Shown here one piece after another: positions 57,456 through 64,000 of a stretch of 64,000 bases of DNA (within the stretch, counting starts at the first letter, position 1; each line of letters starts with the position of its first letter). The notes below the pieces were generated by a model. The model searched no databases, was not told the origin of the DNA, and saw only the letters and a program-made list of their open reading frames with translations. Origin of the DNA: Pseudomonas paraversuta. Lineage in GTDB: Bacteria; Pseudomonadota; Gammaproteobacteria; Pseudomonadales; Pseudomonadaceae. Location: contig NZ_CAJFCL010000002.1 in the NCBI RefSeq assembly GCF_904063065.1, forward strand, positions 1 through 64,000. Reading direction: 5' to 3'. Made by a program: the position numbers and the translations under genes.

Positions 57456-58450
57456 CGACATCAGATAAGGACAGGATGATGGATAGCCGTGACTGTACGG
57501 GTGACAGCGCGAGCGTGCGCGATGCCGCCGCGACCTGGTTTGCGCGGGTGCAGGCACAGTCCCTGAGCCCTGCCGAACAGGCCGAATTCGAGGCCTGGCG
57601 CACCCGGGATGCCAGCCATGAGGCTGAGTACCAATGGCTGGCAAGCCTGTGGTCGGCCACCGATCTGCTGCCAAAAGCCCGCTTGCAGGCGCTGTGTGAA
57701 CTGCCGGACAGAGCGCCCAAACGCCGTTCGGTCATGGCCTGGGGGCTGGCCGCCAGCCTGTTGCTGGCGCTGGGGGCCGGTTTAAGCCTGCAATGGCAGG
57801 AGCCGGGTGCTTATCACGGTGAATTTTCCACACTGGCGGGCGAATACCGTGAAGTGCAGTTGCCCGACGGCTCATCGATCGAGCTCAACAGTCGCAGCCG
57901 GGTCAAGATCAGCTTCGAGGGGCAGCAGCGCAGGGTCGAGCTCGAGCAGGGCGAGGTGATGTTCAGCGTTGCCCATGATACGTCCCGACCCTTTGTGGTG
58001 CGCGCCGGTGCCGGGCAGGTGACGGTTACCGGCACCCGCTTTGATGTCCGTCGCGACGGTGATCAGGCCCGGGTTGCGGTGGAGTCGGGGCATGTCCGGG
58101 TGCAGGGCAGCGATGCCTCGGGCGCGGTCAGCCTGACCGCGGGCCTTGGCACCCGGGTCGATGCACAGGGGCAGGTAGACGCACCGCTGGCGGTGGATAC
58201 CCGGGCGCTGACGGCGTGGCGCACGGGGCAACTGCAGTTCAATGATGCAAGCCTAGCGCAAGTGGCCGCCGAGGTCTCGCGCTATCGTCAGCAGCCGTTG
58301 CACGTGACCGATCCGGCCGTGGCCCGGCTCCGGCTGACCAGCGTGTTCAAAACCGCTGACACCGATGCCTTGCTCAAGGCCTTGCCGCGAATCTTGCCGG
58401 TGGCCATTAACACCCGTGCGGACGGCAGTCAGGAAATAGTGGCCCGATAA
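57452..58450 (+). CDS. fecR: FecR-type anti-sigma/signal transducer
   Basis: The 332-aa protein has an N-terminal cytoplasmic anti-sigma part (AATWFARVQAQSLSPAEQAEFEAWRTRDASHEAEYQWL pattern spread over about 24-63), one membrane helix (about 92-112; MAWGLAASLLLALGAGLSL) and a periplasmic FecR domain with LADGSS-like LPDGSSIELNSRSRV and FVVRAGAGQVTVTGTRFDV. It should transmit the ligand-bound state of the receptor's STN domain to FecI. The GTG at 57452 overlaps the fecI stop and has GGAGG upstream; ATG codons at 57476 and 57479 with AAGGA upstream are credible alternatives. Confidence 0.88.
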   Translation: MTTSDKDRMMDSRDCTGDSASVRDAAATWFARVQAQSLSPAEQAEFEAWRTRDASHEAEYQWLASLWSATDLLPKARLQALCELPDRAPKRRSVMAWGLAASLLLALGAGLSLQWQEPGAYHGEFSTLAGEYREVQLPDGSSIELNSRSRVKISFEGQQRRVELEQGEVMFSVAHDTSRPFVVRAGAGQVTVTGTRFDVRRDGDQARVAVESGHVRVQGSDASGAVSLTAGLGTRVDAQGQVDAPLAVDTRALTAWRTGQLQFNDASLAQVAAEVSRYRQQPLHVTDPAVARLRLTSVFKTADTDALLKALPRILPVAINTRADGSQEIVAR

Positions 58451-58462
58451 TAATTGGCTGCT

Positions 58463-58492
58463 GGATTCAGGTTTTTTCCGAGTTCTTCGTCT
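58463..58492 (+). promoter_or_regulatory. Candidate FecI-dependent promoter of fecA
   Basis: In the 111-bp gap between fecR and fecA, TCGTCT (58487-58492) matches the -10 element of the E. coli fecA promoter. GGATTC (58463-58468), 18 nt upstream, is a plausible -35 (known GGAAAT with about 17-nt spacing). It lies 70 bp before the fecA start. The -10 match is better than the -35. Confidence 0.45.
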
Positions 58493-58561
58493 TCTAGATC
58501 AACTGCAACTGGTTTGCATTAACAGTCGCACTCAAGTGCGATCTACAGGGCAAGACTCGAC

Positions 58562-61027
58562 GTGAAAAATAACAATCTCCGTGGGCGACTTTCTGCGCTT
58601 GAAACACCTTTGAGCTGCTCTTTTTCGATTAAACCAGGCCGCTGGTTGCCGCTGGCCCTGGCCCTGGCCGTCAGTGCGGGGTTGCCGGCTGCGTTTGCCG
58701 GTGAGCCTGCCTCCAGTGCCATCCATATTCAGGCCCAGCCTTTGGGCGCAGCGCTGAGCCAGCTGGCCCGCCAGACTTCATTGCAGGTGTTCTTCAGCCC
58801 GCAGCTGGTGGCCGGCAAACAGGCCCCGGCGGTCGATGGCAACTTGTCGCCGGAGCAGGCATTGCACGCATTGCTCCAGGGCAGCGGCCTGAGCTACGAA
58901 TTGAACGGCGATGCGGTGATCCTGCAGGCAGCACCTGCGGTCAGTGCTTCAGCGGCTTCCGGCCCGCTGGAACTGGGCCCGGTGGATGTGAAAGTGGTGG
59001 GCGACTGGCTGGGTGATGCCAATGCGGCGGTGGTGCAGAACCATCCCGGCGCCCGTACCGTGGTGCGCCGCGAAGCGATGGTCGAGCAGGGCGCGATGAA
59101 TGTCAGCGACGTGCTGAAGAAGATCCCCGGGGTCCAGGTACAGGCGCCCAATGGTACCGGTGGCAGTGATATTTCCCTGAACGTGGGGGTGCGTGGCCTG
59201 ACCTCGCGCCTGTCGCCGCGCTCCACGGTGTTGATTGACGGAGTGCCCGCGGCCTTCGCCCCTTATGGCCAGCCACAGTTGGCAATGGCGCCGATTTCCT
59301 CGGGCAACCTGGACAGCATCGACGTGGTGCGCGGTGCCGGCTCGGTGCGTTACGGACCACAGAACGTGGGCGGGGTGATCAACTTTGTGACCCGGGCGAT
59401 TCCCGAAACCTTTGCCGGTGAAGTCGGCACCACCCTGGAGACCTCCGAGCGTGGTGGCTGGAAGCACATGGAGTCGGCCTTTTTGGGCGGTACCGCCGAC
59501 AATGGTATCGGTGCGGCGCTGCTGTACTCCGGGGTCAAGGGTGATGGCTATCGGGCACGCAACAATGACAACGACATCACTGACGTGTTGCTCAAGACCC
59601 ACTGGGCGCCCACCGATCAGGATGATTTCAGCCTCAACTTCCATTATTACGACGCCACGGCGGACATGCCCGGGGGCCTGACCCAGGCGCAGTTCGACGC
59701 CGATCCGTACCAGTCGGTGCGCGACTACGACAACTTCAGCGGACGGCGCAAGGACGTGTCCTTCAAGTACCTGCGCCAGATCGACGACCAGACCCAGTTT
59801 GAAGTCCTGACCTATTACACCGACAGTTTCCGTGGCAGCAATATTGCCGCGCGCAACCTGCAAACCCTGTCGGCCTACCCGCGTAACTATCACACCTTCG
59901 GCATCGAGCCACGGGTGTCCCATGTCTTCACGCTGGGGCCGGTGACCCAGGAGGTCGGGGTCGGTTATCGCTACCTCAAGGAAGCGATGCACGAGCAGGC
60001 GAGCATGCTGGAACTGGTGGATAACGTGCCGGTGCCGGGGCCCAAAGGCGACGGTCATGTGTATCAGGACCGAACCGGGGGCACGGAGGCCAACGCCTTC
60101 TATATCGATGACAAGATCGATGTCGGTAACTGGACGGTCACCCCGGGGATCCGTTTCGAGCGCATCAGCACCAACTGGCACGACCGCCCGGTGCTGGATG
60201 GCAAGGGTGTGCCGGTGCCGGAGAAAAACCGCAGCATCGACAGTAGCGAAGCGCTGCCGGCCCTGAGCGTGATGTACCACCTCTCGGACGCGTGGAAGCT
60301 GTTTGCCAACTACGAGACTTCGTTTGGCAGCCTGCAGTACTTCCAGTTGGGGCAGGGTGGCACGGGGGACCAGACGGCGGCAGGTTTGCGTCCGGAAAAA
60401 GCCAAGACCTATGAACTGGGGACGCGCTATGACAATGGGGTGTGGGGCGGTGAAGTGACACTGTTTTACATCGACTTTGCCGATGAGCTGCAATACATCA
60501 GCAACGATGTGGGCTGGACCAACCTCGGAGCCACCAGGCACCAGGGTATCGAGACCTCGATCCACTACGACATGGCGGCGCTGGATGCCCGTCTTGACGG
60601 GCTGTCGGTCAATGCGGGGTTCACCTACACCAAGGCGGTGGCCGAGGGTGACATCATGAACTTCAAGGGCCGCGACCTGCCGCTGTATTCGCGTCAGGTG
60701 GCCAACCTGGGGGCGCGTTATGCGGTCAACCGCTGGACCTACAACCTCGACATGTTTGCCCAGTCCAAACAGCATGCGCCGGGTACCGGCGGCACCTACA
60801 TCACCGACCCGACCGCGGACGGTCAATACGGAGACATTCCGGGGTATGCGACCTGGAGCACCCGTGTGGGCTACGACTTCGGGCCTGAGGCGTCGAACCT
60901 GAAAGTGGGTGCGGGGATCAAGAACCTGTTCAACCAGCAGTACTTCACCCGTTCCAGCGACAACAACTCCGGGATCTACCTCGGAGAACCCCGCACCTTC
61001 TTCGTCCAGGCAAGCGTGGGCTTCTGA
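58562..61027 (+). CDS. fecA: TonB-dependent transducer/receptor, ferric citrate FecA type
   Basis: The 821-aa precursor starts with GTG at 58562 and has a long signal peptide (cleavage near AFAGEP). It then has an STN signalling domain (about 50-125; IHIQAQPLGAALSQLARQTS), a plug (about 145-270) and a 22-strand barrel ending FFVQASVGF. Plug and barrel strongly recall E. coli FecA: VVGDWLGDA, RSTVLIDGVPAAFAPYGQPQ, VRYGPQNVGGVINFVTRAIP, ADMPGGLTQAQFDADPYQS and FYIDDKIDVGNWTVTPGIRF all have close counterparts there. It is therefore a better candidate for ferric citrate than for the lipopeptide. With FecI and FecR it forms a cell-surface signalling unit. REP units follow the stop codon directly. 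Confidence 0.88.
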   Translation: MKNNNLRGRLSALETPLSCSFSIKPGRWLPLALALAVSAGLPAAFAGEPASSAIHIQAQPLGAALSQLARQTSLQVFFSPQLVAGKQAPAVDGNLSPEQALHALLQGSGLSYELNGDAVILQAAPAVSASAASGPLELGPVDVKVVGDWLGDANAAVVQNHPGARTVVRREAMVEQGAMNVSDVLKKIPGVQVQAPNGTGGSDISLNVGVRGLTSRLSPRSTVLIDGVPAAFAPYGQPQLAMAPISSGNLDSIDVVRGAGSVRYGPQNVGGVINFVTRAIPETFAGEVGTTLETSERGGWKHMESAFLGGTADNGIGAALLYSGVKGDGYRARNNDNDITDVLLKTHWAPTDQDDFSLNFHYYDATADMPGGLTQAQFDADPYQSVRDYDNFSGRRKDVSFKYLRQIDDQTQFEVLTYYTDSFRGSNIAARNLQTLSAYPRNYHTFGIEPRVSHVFTLGPVTQEVGVGYRYLKEAMHEQASMLELVDNVPVPGPKGDGHVYQDRTGGTEANAFYIDDKIDVGNWTVTPGIRFERISTNWHDRPVLDGKGVPVPEKNRSIDSSEALPALSVMYHLSDAWKLFANYETSFGSLQYFQLGQGGTGDQTAAGLRPEKAKTYELGTRYDNGVWGGEVTLFYIDFADELQYISNDVGWTNLGATRHQGIETSIHYDMAALDARLDGLSVNAGFTYTKAVAEGDIMNFKGRDLPLYSRQVANLGARYAVNRWTYNLDMFAQSKQHAPGTGGTYITDPTADGQYGDIPGYATWSTRVGYDFGPEASNLKVGAGIKNLFNQQYFTRSSDNNSGIYLGEPRTFFVQASVGF

Positions 61028-61040
61028 AACCCGCCCGTCT

Positions 61041-61345
61041 CTGTAGGAGCGAGCTTGTCTCGCGATCTTTTGATCTTGAAAAGCTCGCGAGCAAGCTCGC
61101 TCCTACAGAATGCGGGGCTATTTTTGGACCTCGGGCAGGACACGGGATTTACCCCTGTAGGAGCGAGCTTGTCTCGCGAGCTTTTGATCTTGAAAAGCTC
61201 GCGAGGCAAGCTCGCTCCTACAGAGTGCGGGGCTATTTTTGGACCTCGGGCAGGACACGGGATTTACCCCTGTAGGAGCGAGCTTGTCTCGCGAGCTTTT
61301 GATCTTGAAAAGCTCGCGAGGCAAGCTCGCTCCTACGGAATGCGG
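61041..61345. repeat. Three tandem inverted-REP units, ~115 bp period
   Basis: Units begin with CTGTAGGAGCGAGCTTGTCT at 61041, 61155 and 61270. Each has inverted partner GCTCGCGAGGCAAGCTCGCT about 30 bp on, so each unit folds into a long hairpin (loop TTTGATCTTGAAA). Spacers share CGGGGCTATTTTTGGACCTC and GGACACGGGATTTACCCCT. They fill the gap between fecA and the convergent LysR gene. Confidence 0.88.
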
Positions 61346-61367
61346 GGCTATTTATGCCCCATGCTTA

Positions 61368-62249
61368 CTATTGCTTCAGGGCGTTGATCAGTGCCCTCAA
61401 CGCTGCGGGGACGTGACGTCGATTGCTGTAATAAACGTAAAGATCACCAATTGAGCATGTCCACCCTTTCAAGCATCGGACAAGCTGGCCGCTCTCAATT
61501 TCAGCTTTTACAAGGTCTGAAAAAACCAGGGCCAATCCTGATCCCGCCAAGGCAGACTCGATCATCATTCGCTGGTCGTCCAGCGTCAGCCTGCCGTTGG
61601 TTTCGACGCTTAGCTGTTCTTTCCCCTTGGCAAACTCCCACGGAAAAACCACACCACTGGCGAGGCGGTAGCGAATGCAACTGTGAGCCAAGAGGTCTTC
61701 CGGCGTTTTCGGTACGTCATGTCCTTGAAAATATTCCGGCGAGCCAACAACCACAAATTCGAGGTTTTGCTTCAAGGGTATGGCGATCATGTCAGGCCTC
61801 AAGCTCCTGCCAAATCGGATGCCCGCGTCAAAACCTCCTGCCACGATGTCAACCAGACTGTCGTCGCACGATACATCAACACAAAGGCCGGGGTTCTCAC
61901 GCAAGAGCTTGGCCAGGACCCCACCAAGAATCAGGTGCGCTACGGCCCGGGGCACCGTTAGCTTGACCGTGCCAGAGGGCGTACCCCGAAATTTATTAAG
62001 ATCGTCCAGTGCACTGGCAACCTCATCGAAAGCAGGCTTGAGGCGTTGCAGTAATTCCTCACCCGGTTCGGTCAAGGTCACAGCTTTGGTGTTGCGGTTG
62101 AGCAGTCTGACGCCTAGATGTTGCTCCAGGGTTTTGACTGCATGGCTTATCGCCGAACGTGTGACTCCGCGCTCAATTGCTGCCTTTTGAAAGCTGAGGT
62201 GTGTGGCGACAGCAACGAAAGCAGACAGCTCGCTCATCTTCGCTTTCAT
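61368..62249 (-). CDS. LysR-type transcriptional regulator
   Basis: The 293-aa protein has an N-terminal helix-turn-helix (THLSFQKAAIERGVTRSAIS, about residues 16-35), the LysR linker and a two-lobed effector domain (about 90-290). The sequence style is that of the CrgA/AphB-like group (GVRLLNRNTKAVTLTEPGEELLQRL). It is divergent from the oxidoreductase at 62355, with 105 bp between, the classic arrangement for a LysR regulator and its target. The ATG at 62249 follows GAGGAAAA. The codon choice and lower GC content of this gene and its neighbour differ slightly from the NRPS genes. The effector is unknown. Confidence 0.85.
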   Translation of the reverse strand: MKAKMSELSAFVAVATHLSFQKAAIERGVTRSAISHAVKTLEQHLGVRLLNRNTKAVTLTEPGEELLQRLKPAFDEVASALDDLNKFRGTPSGTVKLTVPRAVAHLILGGVLAKLLRENPGLCVDVSCDDSLVDIVAGGFDAGIRFGRSLRPDMIAIPLKQNLEFVVVGSPEYFQGHDVPKTPEDLLAHSCIRYRLASGVVFPWEFAKGKEQLSVETNGRLTLDDQRMMIESALAGSGLALVFSDLVKAEIESGQLVRCLKGWTCSIGDLYVYYSNRRHVPAALRALINALKQ

Positions 62250-62354
62250 GTTGAATTTTCCTCACCATTTGATCAAATGTGTTGAGCCATAAATTCTACC
62301 CCGGGGCGGGTAGACTCTCCTTCGATTAATGATTGATTGTTAGGAGATTCAAAA

Positions 62355-63377
62355 ATGCGAGCTTATGAAATTGGCGATCAAAGCGGTCTTGATACCTGGA
62401 AGCTGGTAGAGCGTCCTGATCCCGAGCCTGGTCGTGGACAGGTTGCGATTCGAGTACACGCGGTGTCACTCAATTTTCGCGATGTGCTGCTGGCAAGCAA
62501 GGGCTACGGATTCCCTGTCCATAGCCCTCAGGCTATAGCGGCTTCTGACGGTGCGGGCGAAATCATCGCAATCGGAGAAGGTGTAACGCGCTGGGAAGTC
62601 GGCGACCGTGTGGCTGGAATCTTTGTACAGAACTGGTTTGGCGGACGACAACCAGACGATGCCTTTGACAACATGCTCAGCGGCTCGCTCGATGGAATGC
62701 TGGCGGAGATCGTCGTTCTCGATCAACAAGGTGTAGTGGCGATCCCTGAGCACATGTCATATCGCGAGGCATCAACCTTGCCGGTAGCAGGTGTGACGGC
62801 GTGGAACGCGCTGTATGGCCTCAAAGCGCTACAACCCGGCCAGACGGTACTGACCCTGGGTACTGGTGGAGTCTCAATCTTTGCGGCCCAGATAGCCCTT
62901 GCCGCAGGTGCCCGGGTTATCACTACATCGTCGAAAGAAGCAAAACTCGTTCAAGTTCGCAAGTTAGGTGCGATAGAGACTATCAATACGAGTACGACGC
63001 CGCAGTGGAGCAAGGAAGTTCTGCGACTTACAGGCGGCATGGGCGCTGACTATGTTGTTGAGACGGGGGCGCCGGGAAGCCTCGTTCAATCAATTGCAAG
63101 TGCCCGCGCAGGGGGTATTGTCAGTCTGCTTGGAGTGCCTCCCGGTGAAACGATCAATGCCCTGAGCCTTTTACAAACGAGCGCGATTTTGCGCGGGATG
63201 ATGGTGGGCTCCAGAGAGATGTTCGAAGCACTCAATGCCTTTGCAGGCATAGCCAGGCTTCATCCGATAATTGACAGCGTCTTTGGCTTTGAGCAGGCCA
63301 CAGAGGCGCTGAAGGCCCTTGCTCAAGGCAACCATTTGGGGAAAATCGTGGTGGATGTTTCAGGTCGACAAGCCTGA
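62355..63377 (+). CDS. Zinc-free medium-chain NAD(P)-dependent oxidoreductase, quinone-oxidoreductase-like
   Basis: From the ATG at 62355, with TAGGAG 8 nt upstream, the protein has 340 aa. The N-terminal GroES-like domain has VSLNFRDVLLASKGYG, in which the usual catalytic zinc cysteine is replaced as in quinone oxidoreductases, and ASDGAGEIIAIGEGV. The Rossmann domain has the nucleotide-binding sequence LGTGGVSIFAAQIALAAGA. It probably reduces a quinone, enone or aldehyde with NADPH, but the substrate is unknown. It is divergent from, and probably controlled by, the LysR gene at 61368. No link to the siderophore locus is evident. Confidence 0.82.
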   Translation: MRAYEIGDQSGLDTWKLVERPDPEPGRGQVAIRVHAVSLNFRDVLLASKGYGFPVHSPQAIAASDGAGEIIAIGEGVTRWEVGDRVAGIFVQNWFGGRQPDDAFDNMLSGSLDGMLAEIVVLDQQGVVAIPEHMSYREASTLPVAGVTAWNALYGLKALQPGQTVLTLGTGGVSIFAAQIALAAGARVITTSSKEAKLVQVRKLGAIETINTSTTPQWSKEVLRLTGGMGADYVVETGAPGSLVQSIASARAGGIVSLLGVPPGETINALSLLQTSAILRGMMVGSREMFEALNAFAGIARLHPIIDSVFGFEQATEALKALAQGNHLGKIVVDVSGRQA

Positions 63378-63472
63378 TTTTCATCACCACGACAGCAGTG
63401 ACACTGGCCGCCCAGCCGGCAACCTGGGCGGGGCCATTTTTGGACCTTCAGCCAATGCACGGGGATTTCCCC

Positions 63473-63540
63473 TGTAGGAGCGAGCTTGCCTCGCGAGCTT
63501 TTCAAGATCAAAAGCTCGCGAGGCAAGCTCGCTCCTGCAG
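63473..63540. repeat. Single inverted-REP unit
   Basis: TGTAGGAGCGAGCTTGCCTC and its inverted partner GAGGCAAGCTCGCTCCTGCA enclose TTTTCAAGATCAAAA. The left flank, GGCCATTTTTGGACCTTCAG, resembles the spacers of the array at 61041, so the repeating unit extends beyond the REP itself. It lies between the oxidoreductase gene and the convergent MFS gene. Confidence 0.85.
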
Positions 63541-63555
63541 AGGGCGGGGTTATTT

Positions 63556-64000
63556 TTAGACCTTCAGGATCCGTCCGCTGATGGCTACGGCCACCAGCAT
63601 GGCGGCGATCAACAGGAAGGCAATGCTCAGGCTGCTGGCATGGGCGACAAAGCCGATGGCCGCCGGGCCCGCCAGTATCCCCGCATAGCCCAGGGTGGTG
63701 ATGGCCGGTACGGCAATGTTTTCGGGCATTACGGTTTGTTTGCCGACCGCGGTGTACAGCACCGGCACGATATTGGAACAACCGATACCCACCAGGGCAT
63801 AGCCGGCCAGGGCCAGTTCCCAGCCCGGCGCCAGGGTTGCCAGCGCCAGCCCGGCTGCGGCGAACAGACCGCCCAGGACTATCACCCGGCGCGCCCCCAG
63901 ATGTCTGACGATGCTGTCGCCGGTCAAGCGGCCAGCGGTCATGGTCACGGCAAAGGCGGCATAGCCAAGCCCGGCATAGGCTTCGCCGATCTGTTTCTCG
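63556..64000 (-). CDS. MFS transporter, C-terminal part (cut by window edge)
   Basis: The frame is open from the right edge of the window to the TAA at 63558-63556, giving the last 147 codons; internal ATGs near 63948 are not the true start. The visible part has about four or five hydrophobic helices and reads AAFAVTMTAGRLTGDSIVRHLGARR, the conserved loop of the YbjJ-like group of MFS proteins. It then has GIGCSNIVPVLYTAVGKQ and TTLGYAGILAGPAAIGFVA. The substrate is unknown. It converges with the oxidoreductase gene across a REP unit. Confidence 0.75.
   Translation of the reverse strand, partial: EKQIGEAYAGLGYAAFAVTMTAGRLTGDSIVRHLGARRVIVLGGLFAAAGLALATLAPGWELALAGYALVGIGCSNIVPVLYTAVGKQTVMPENIAVPAITTLGYAGILAGPAAIGFVAHASSLSIAFLLIAAMLVAVAISGRILKV

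Noticed and set aside
1..64000. tRNA, rRNA and phage attachment sites
   Set aside because: No cloverleaf-like or rRNA-like sequence, integrase gene or clear att duplication was seen when reading the gene-free stretches; a tRNAscan run would settle the tRNA question.

Overview
The window reads as a Pseudomonas chromosome, most likely the fluorescens group. It is GC-rich, carries two families of Pseudomonas-type REP elements (GCCGGCAAGCCGGCTCCCAC and TGTAGGAGCGAGCTTGCTCG types), and shows PvdS-like iron-starvation promoter boxes and fluorescens-like transport genes. The genus call is inference from these features and from protein resemblance by eye; no search was run.

Layout. 1-190: right-hand end of an IS3-family element inserted in the 5' end of a urease gamma (ureA) gene. 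662-7241: a YeeA/FUSC-type membrane protein, a LysR regulator and a tripartite MFS/HlyD/outer-membrane-factor efflux operon. 7260-8059: an array of seven ~112-bp REP-pair units, followed by an MHS-type MFS transporter. 9567-55990: a large siderophore locus. 56006-61027: a FhuC-like ATPase, then fecI-fecR-fecA (ferric-citrate-type signalling and uptake). 61041-64000: REP units, a LysR regulator, a medium-chain oxidoreductase and a partial MFS gene.

The siderophore locus holds mbtH, a FhuA-type TonB receptor, a hydroxamate-type acetyltransferase, fhuB and fhuD importer genes, a PvdE/SyrD-type ABC exporter, a type II thioesterase, a stand-alone SyrP/TauD-like hydroxylase, five NRPS proteins (about 31.8 kb), an ornithine N5-monooxygenase and a FhuF-type ferric reductase. 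The NRPS order is FAAL-T-C-TauD / interface-A-T / C-A-T-E-C-A-T / C-A-T-E-C-A-T-E-C-A-T / C-A-T-TE. Reading the adenylation pockets by eye gives Asp, Ser, Ser, Ser, N-hydroxyornithine type, Ser, Asp. With epimerases after residues 2, 4 and 5, the predicted product is a fatty-acylated heptapeptide: acyl-(beta-OH)Asp-D-Ser-Ser-D-Ser-D-(acetyl-OH-Orn)-Ser-(beta-OH)Asp. Two beta-hydroxyaspartates and one hydroxamate would make a hexadentate amphiphilic chelator, similar in logic to cupriachelin, taiwachelin and variochelin. I do not recognise this exact peptide from Pseudomonas.

Five boxes of the form TAA(A/T)N-N16-CGT lie 63-102 bp upstream of mbtH, the acetyltransferase, the ABC exporter, the thioesterase/NRPS operon and the ornithine monooxygenase. 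They imply one PvdS-like sigma-factor regulon, with the sigma gene outside the window. Two closely similar Fur-like boxes sit before the NRPS operon and between fhuC and fecI. Between the exporter and the NRPS operon lies a ~690-bp tandem duplication in which a 96-bp core, bounded by 28-bp inverted repeats, is flipped between the two copies.
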